7,899 nucleotides of DNA from Deltaproteobacteria bacterium (lineage in GTDB: Bacteria > Desulfobacterota > Desulfobacteria > Desulfobacterales > ETH-SRB1): the NCBI GenBank assembly GCA_019314185.1, contig JAFCZU010000141.1, positions 1 to 7,899 on the forward strand. Direction: 5' to 3'. Below are positions 5,249 to 7,899 of the stretch, in pieces. Position numbers and translations under genes: made by a program. Position 1 is the stretch's first letter. Each line of letters starts with the position of its first letter. The notes beneath the pieces were generated by a model that did no database searches, was not told the DNA's origin, and worked only from the letters and a program-made list of their open reading frames with translations.

Positions 5249-7053
5249 AAAAGTGGATTAAAAGTACGTTGTGGGCTTTCAGCCTCACATTTGCGTTGTC
5301 CGGGTTATCGCATGCTGATATCGACTTCAGTAACTTTCACAGTCCGAGTCAGGTCGATACAATTTTAAATGAGCTAGTTGCGGCCTATCCGGGGCTAGCC
5401 CAACTGTCAACCATTGGTACAAGCCATGGTGGGATGCCCATCAAAGCACTTAAAATCTCCGATAACGTGGCGACGGATGAATCTGACGAAGGCGATGTAC
5501 TTTTCGTTGCCATGCATCATGCGCGTGAATGGATCAGTGTCGAAATGGCTTTGTATCTCGCGGAACAAATTCTATCCCAATATTCTACCAACCCCCAGCT
5601 ACAAGCAGACGTCAACAACCTCGAGATCTGGATTGTTCCGGTCGTCAACCCCGATGGATTTGCCTACACTTGGTCCCCGTCGGGCTATCGTTTCTGGCGT
5701 AAGAACCGACGAAACAACGGAGATGGGACTTTTGGTGTTGATCTGAACCGGAACTGGGGCTACGAGTGGGGCCTTTCGAGTGGTTCCTCGGGAAGCACAA
5801 GTAGTGACACGTATCGTGGGCCCGCAGCATTCAGCGAGCCTGAAATCTCGGCGTTAAGAACATTCGTCAATGGCCTCGATAACCTGAAGACCATGTTGAC
5901 CTACCACAGCTTCAGCGAGCTTTTTCTGCGTCCGTGGGGTTACACCACAATGGACGCCTCTGGGGAAAAAACGCTCCGGCAGCTTGCGTTGCGGAGTATC
6001 AATGTAATACAGGCAGTGCATGGACACACATATTCAGAGACGATCGGATACACTGCTTCGGGAGAGACCACGGACTGGTTTTGGGGAGAACATCGTGTTT
6101 CCGCATTCACGCCCGAGTTGAGGCCTGCCTCTGGAGGCTTGGGTGGGTTCGACCCTCCACCTGCGGAGATTGTACCGAGCAATCAAGAGAACCTGCCAGC
6201 GGCTCTGGCGTTGATACATGATGCAGGCGCGAGAGAATTGTGGATGAAAGACTATGCGGCAGACACTGGGGTGGAACCTTCGGCCGTGTGGACGGGTACA
6301 AATTGGAGCCATGCATTCTGGGTAAGTCCGGATATCTGGACTGTTCCGGCTACCCTTGATCAGGGCGCCACTGTCGATTTGAACATCCGCATTCGAAACA
6401 ATACAGGGACTACCCAAACCAACGTGCGGTTGGACATTTACTACACTGACCCGCGGATCTCACTTGAGTTTCCGAACCCGGATGCTACACTCATTGCCAG
6501 CCAAACGTCGTTGACCGTTCCAGCTGGGGGTATGACGGTGACGGTACCCTGGACTGTACCAGTTGGTACAAATAGTTGGGGCGAACGGCATTGGTGTGTT
6601 GGTGCCATAGTCATGCATGATAGCGACCTTCCGCTCACGACAGAGGCGCGGCGGAGCAGTAATGTTGCCATTCGAAACTTAAACACAACGGAGACTGTTG
6701 TTGGAACGAACTTACTAGTTGCGGCAACAAATTATCTTGATGTTGATGCGGAACTCATGGTTTCTGTTGATGATCTTCCACCTGGCTGGCAGGTCGTGTT
6801 GCCTCAACGCCCCAAGCCAGTCGAAAGAAAAAAGCTTACTTCTATTGAGCGCAAGGGATTACTTGTGGGAGCAAAGGGTCGTTTGCTTCGACCTGGGGAT
6901 ACTATCTATTTACCTGTTCGCGTCATTCCGCCGAGTACAGCACGCACTGGTGATAAGGTTGACATAAACGTTCACGGCGGCCTTCTGCCATTGGTGGCAG
7001 GCAAACGTACGGCCGTAGGTAACGGGTTTACCTATCAAGTTGTAGTTCCATAA
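5245..7053 (+). CDS. Secreted zinc carboxypeptidase (family M14, carboxypeptidase T/A-like) with C-terminal beta-sandwich tail
   Basis: A 602-residue enzyme that removes C-terminal residues from peptides. A Sec signal peptide (about 1-24, ending LSHA) is followed at once by the catalytic domain (about 25-335). Zinc ligands are His92 and Glu95 (HHAREW) and His221 (YHSFSE). The catalytic glutamate is Glu291 (FTPEL). Substrate-binding residues are Arg149 and Arg152 (YRFWRKNR), Asn168-Arg169 (DLNRNWG) and Tyr269. All key residues are present, so it should be active. The S1' pocket segment ASGETTDW has Glu274 where carboxypeptidase T carries an Asp, hinting that basic as well as hydrophobic C-termini may be accepted. 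No prodomain lies between signal and catalytic domain, unlike carboxypeptidase A/B/T precursors. Residues about 361-480 and 481-602 form two beta-sandwich modules resembling those in the S8 peptidase upstream. An ATGA overlap and GAGGGGG ribosome binding site link it to the lipoprotein gene. Confidence 0.96.
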   Translation: MKKWIKSTLWAFSLTFALSGLSHADIDFSNFHSPSQVDTILNELVAAYPGLAQLSTIGTSHGGMPIKALKISDNVATDESDEGDVLFVAMHHAREWISVEMALYLAEQILSQYSTNPQLQADVNNLEIWIVPVVNPDGFAYTWSPSGYRFWRKNRRNNGDGTFGVDLNRNWGYEWGLSSGSSGSTSSDTYRGPAAFSEPEISALRTFVNGLDNLKTMLTYHSFSELFLRPWGYTTMDASGEKTLRQLALRSINVIQAVHGHTYSETIGYTASGETTDWFWGEHRVSAFTPELRPASGGLGGFDPPPAEIVPSNQENLPAALALIHDAGARELWMKDYAADTGVEPSAVWTGTNWSHAFWVSPDIWTVPATLDQGATVDLNIRIRNNTGTTQTNVRLDIYYTDPRISLEFPNPDATLIASQTSLTVPAGGMTVTVPWTVPVGTNSWGERHWCVGAIVMHDSDLPLTTEARRSSNVAIRNLNTTETVVGTNLLVAATNYLDVDAELMVSVDDLPPGWQVVLPQRPKPVERKKLTSIERKGLLVGAKGRLLRPGDTIYLPVRVIPPSTARTGDKVDINVHGGLLPLVAGKRTAVGNGFTYQVVVP

Positions 7054-7087
7054 AGTCTATACACCTCCAAAGGAAGATAATTGCCTA

Positions 7088-7157
7088 TAGGGATAGGGAC
7101 ACCCATCGCTGAGCGCCCCTCCCACACCACCGGACTTACGGATCACGTATCCGTTAG
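7088..7157 (-). mobile_element. Probable relic of a group II intron 3' end (domains V-VI)
   Basis: On the minus strand the segment reads ...ACGGATACGTGATCCG, then TAAGTCCGGTGGTGTGGGAGGGGCG. This resembles, from memory, the domain V hairpin and following linker of bacterial group II introns (typically GCCGGATGCGGG...CACGTCCGGTGGTGTGGGAGGGG). The tip stem (ACG/CGT) and base stem still pair but are shortened and altered. The next part can form a domain VI-like stem, GGGAGGGG (plus 7116-7123) with CCCTATCCCT (plus 7089-7098), leaving an unpaired A in the 3' arm. No reverse transcriptase reading frame lies upstream on the minus strand within the window, so only a fragment remains. The alternative is a chance or other structured repeat. 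Confidence 0.5.
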
Positions 7158-7207
7158 ACTTGCGGGACGTACATAAGTTGAGGTGAGTAGACTTGCGGGA
7201 CGTACAT
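7155..7207. repeat. Pair of 20-bp direct repeats, 33-bp period
   Basis: The block TAGACTTGCGGGACGTACAT occurs at 7155-7174 and again, identical, at 7188-7207. The sequence between continues as AAGTTGAGGTGAG, and a related ATAAGTTGA word recurs after the second copy (7173-7181 and 7213-7221). This looks like two units of a decaying tandem array, directly abutting the intron-like relic. No function is evident. Confidence 0.75.
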
Positions 7208-7283
7208 TAGTTTATAAGTTGACGTGGTAATTGAACTAAAAAAGGTAGTTGACTATGTTGAATAATTGTAAGGATAAAGCCAA

Positions 7284-7405
7284 GTAGGTTGGTTGAGGAA
7301 CGAAACCCAACATCAACAATTGCACGAAATTGCAAAATGATCGAGAGAACAATATCGGTGCAACAACCATATTTTGTTGGGTTTCGCAAGCTCAACCCAA
7401 CCTAC
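7284..7405. repeat. GTAGGTTGG-type terminal inverted-repeat element (122 bp)
   Basis: The left arm at 7284-7313 (GTAGGTTGGTTGAGG...CGAAACCCAACA) and the right arm at 7375-7405 (TGTTGGGTTTCG...CTCAACCCAACCTAC) are near-perfect inverted copies, about 30 bp each; the left arm lacks one G and the short CGAAAC-adjacent spacer differs slightly. The 61-base centre has no gene. Repeats with this GTAGGTTGGGTTGAG/CGAAACCCAACA signature are widespread in cyanobacteria and other bacteria (from memory) and are likely non-autonomous mobile or palindromic elements. Confidence 0.8.
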
Positions 7406-7583
7406 AAGCTTAATCATAAATTTTGGCGGGAATCAATTAGATGGGATTGTGGAAGGATTCGGTACCAGTTATTTAGGGACTTATCACCCGGATGTCCGTT
7501 TCCGAGCCCAATTTATCGCAAGGAGGGCCAAGGTAGAAAATAGTACGGCTGAGGGAAAAGTCTTTCCAAATTTTGCCAAATAA

Positions 7584-7600
7584 TCAGATTTAAAATCTGA
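7584..7600. repeat. Perfect 17-base palindrome
   Basis: TCAGATTTAAAATCTGA has 8-base arms around one central base. It lies about 115 bases before the beta-helix gene start. It could be an operator for a dimeric regulator or a dispersed palindromic repeat; as a hairpin it is AT-rich and weak, and no T-run follows, so it is not a terminator. Confidence 0.55.
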
Positions 7601-7700
7601 GCTATCGGCTTTGCGCCTTGGTTAAAGTTAGACATTACACGGGGTATTTTATCGTCGAATAATCTCAAATAAGACACTTTTCTACAGAAACCAACTGAAA

Positions 7701-7709
7701 AAGGAGGTG
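7701..7709 (+). promoter_or_regulatory. Very strong ribosome binding site
   Basis: AAGGAGGTG is a nine-base perfect match to the usual 16S rRNA 3' end and stands five bases before the ATG at 7715. It supports that start and suggests efficient translation. Confidence 0.85.
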
Positions 7710-7714
7710 CCATC

Positions 7715-7899
7715 ATGTCAAAATATGTTGGTCAAATCTTAGGTCGGAATCTTAGCCTGAAAGTTCTTTCGTTTATCCTGACGACACTGTTTTTGGGGAA
7801 CACGGCTATAGCGGCTGTCATCAAGGTGCCAAATGATCATCCTTCAATACAGTCGGCTATCAATGCGGCGAAATCAGGAGACGTCATTTGGGTGAAGGA
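7715..7899 (+). CDS. Secreted right-handed beta-helix (pectin-lyase-fold) protein, 5' part only
   Basis: Sixty-one codons are visible before the window ends. A Sec signal peptide is clear: basic start (MSKYVGQILGRNLSLK), hydrophobic core (VLSFILTTLFLG), and a likely cut in NTAIAA near residue 33. The mature start IKVPNDHPSIQSAINAAKSGDVIWVKE matches the well-known opening of parallel beta-helix repeat proteins (VP-x-D-x-P-[ST]-IQ-x-AI-x-A-A-x-x-GD-x-[IV]-x-V). Such proteins are often cell-surface polysaccharide-binding or carbohydrate-active proteins, or carry C-terminal anchoring or CARDB-like domains, but the function cannot be told from this part. It is separated from the carboxypeptidase gene by 661 bases with repeats, so it probably has its own promoter. 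Confidence 0.85.
   Translation, partial: MSKYVGQILGRNLSLKVLSFILTTLFLGNTAIAAVIKVPNDHPSIQSAINAAKSGDVIWVK

Larger units (their letters stand above)
7406..7714. other. Gene-free stretch before the beta-helix gene
   Basis: No convincing gene is present. One open segment, continuous with the preceding repeat and ending at 7583, encodes a protein-like peptide (INFGGNQLDGIVEGFG..., YHPDVRFRAQF). It lacks a start and ribosome binding site of its own, so at most it is a remnant cut by the repeat. A small perfect palindrome lies at 7584-7600, just after it. The promoter of the downstream gene should fall in the last 100 bases, but I could not assign it. Confidence 0.5.

Noticed and set aside
7155..7207. 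Direct repeats as a CRISPR array or phage attachment site
   Set aside because: Only two copies occur, with a 13-base gap and no integrase, tRNA or cas gene in the window.
7289..7583. Overlapping open frames through the GTAGGTTGG repeat
   Set aside because: They run across an inverted-repeat element, lack start signals and resemble no known protein; at most the 3' part is a remnant.
7513..7716. Minus-strand open frame of 67 codons ahead of the beta-helix gene
   Set aside because: Its start overlaps the beta-helix start region, there is no ribosome binding site on the minus strand, and the composition is not protein-like.

Overview
The window is a bacterial secretome-type locus with every recognisable gene on the + strand. 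In order it holds a subtilisin-family (S8) multidomain serine peptidase (671-3682), a small orphan protein (3983-4333), a lipoprotein (4523-5248), a zinc carboxypeptidase of family M14 (5245-7053), and the 5' end of a secreted beta-helix protein (7715 to the window edge). Every start has a strong AAGGAGG-like ribosome binding site. A lipobox protein and Sec signal peptides point to a bacterium, probably with a Gram-negative type envelope. The taxon cannot be fixed from the sequence. The mixed repeat content (long inverted-repeat elements, a probable group II intron relic, short tandem repeats) suggests a repeat-tolerant environmental lineage.

Layout. 1-670 is AT-rich and non-coding, with a roughly 141-bp inverted-repeat element and a short tandem repeat. 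671-3682 encodes the S8 peptidase: prodomain, catalytic domain, two beta-sandwich modules, a degenerate Ada-like Cys/His module and a helix-hairpin-helix end. 3683-3982 is a gap with broken open frames that may be a gene remnant. The 116-aa orphan follows. A 189-bp spacer with a strong stem-loop precedes the lipoprotein and carboxypeptidase, which overlap by ATGA and are almost certainly translationally coupled. 7054-7714 is a 661-bp gene-free zone holding a degenerate group II intron 3' end on the minus strand, 20-bp direct repeats, a GTAGGTTGG-type inverted-repeat element and a small perfect palindrome. The beta-helix gene then begins.

How the genes may work together. The M14 enzyme has all catalytic residues, but its mature catalytic domain begins directly after the signal peptide, with no propeptide in cis. 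The overlapping upstream gene encodes a lipoprotein that appears to consist of three tandem modules resembling the small alpha/beta domains that precede M14 enzymes. My main hypothesis is a split zymogen: a membrane-anchored, separately encoded propeptide, chaperone or inhibitor paired with a secreted carboxypeptidase. The S8 and M14 proteins also appear to share the same two-domain C-terminal beta-sandwich tail (shared SPDI, VPAGG, W..VP, H.C and RN landmarks). An endopeptidase and an exopeptidase with a common targeting or substrate-binding tail would therefore sit side by side, suggesting cooperative protein degradation.
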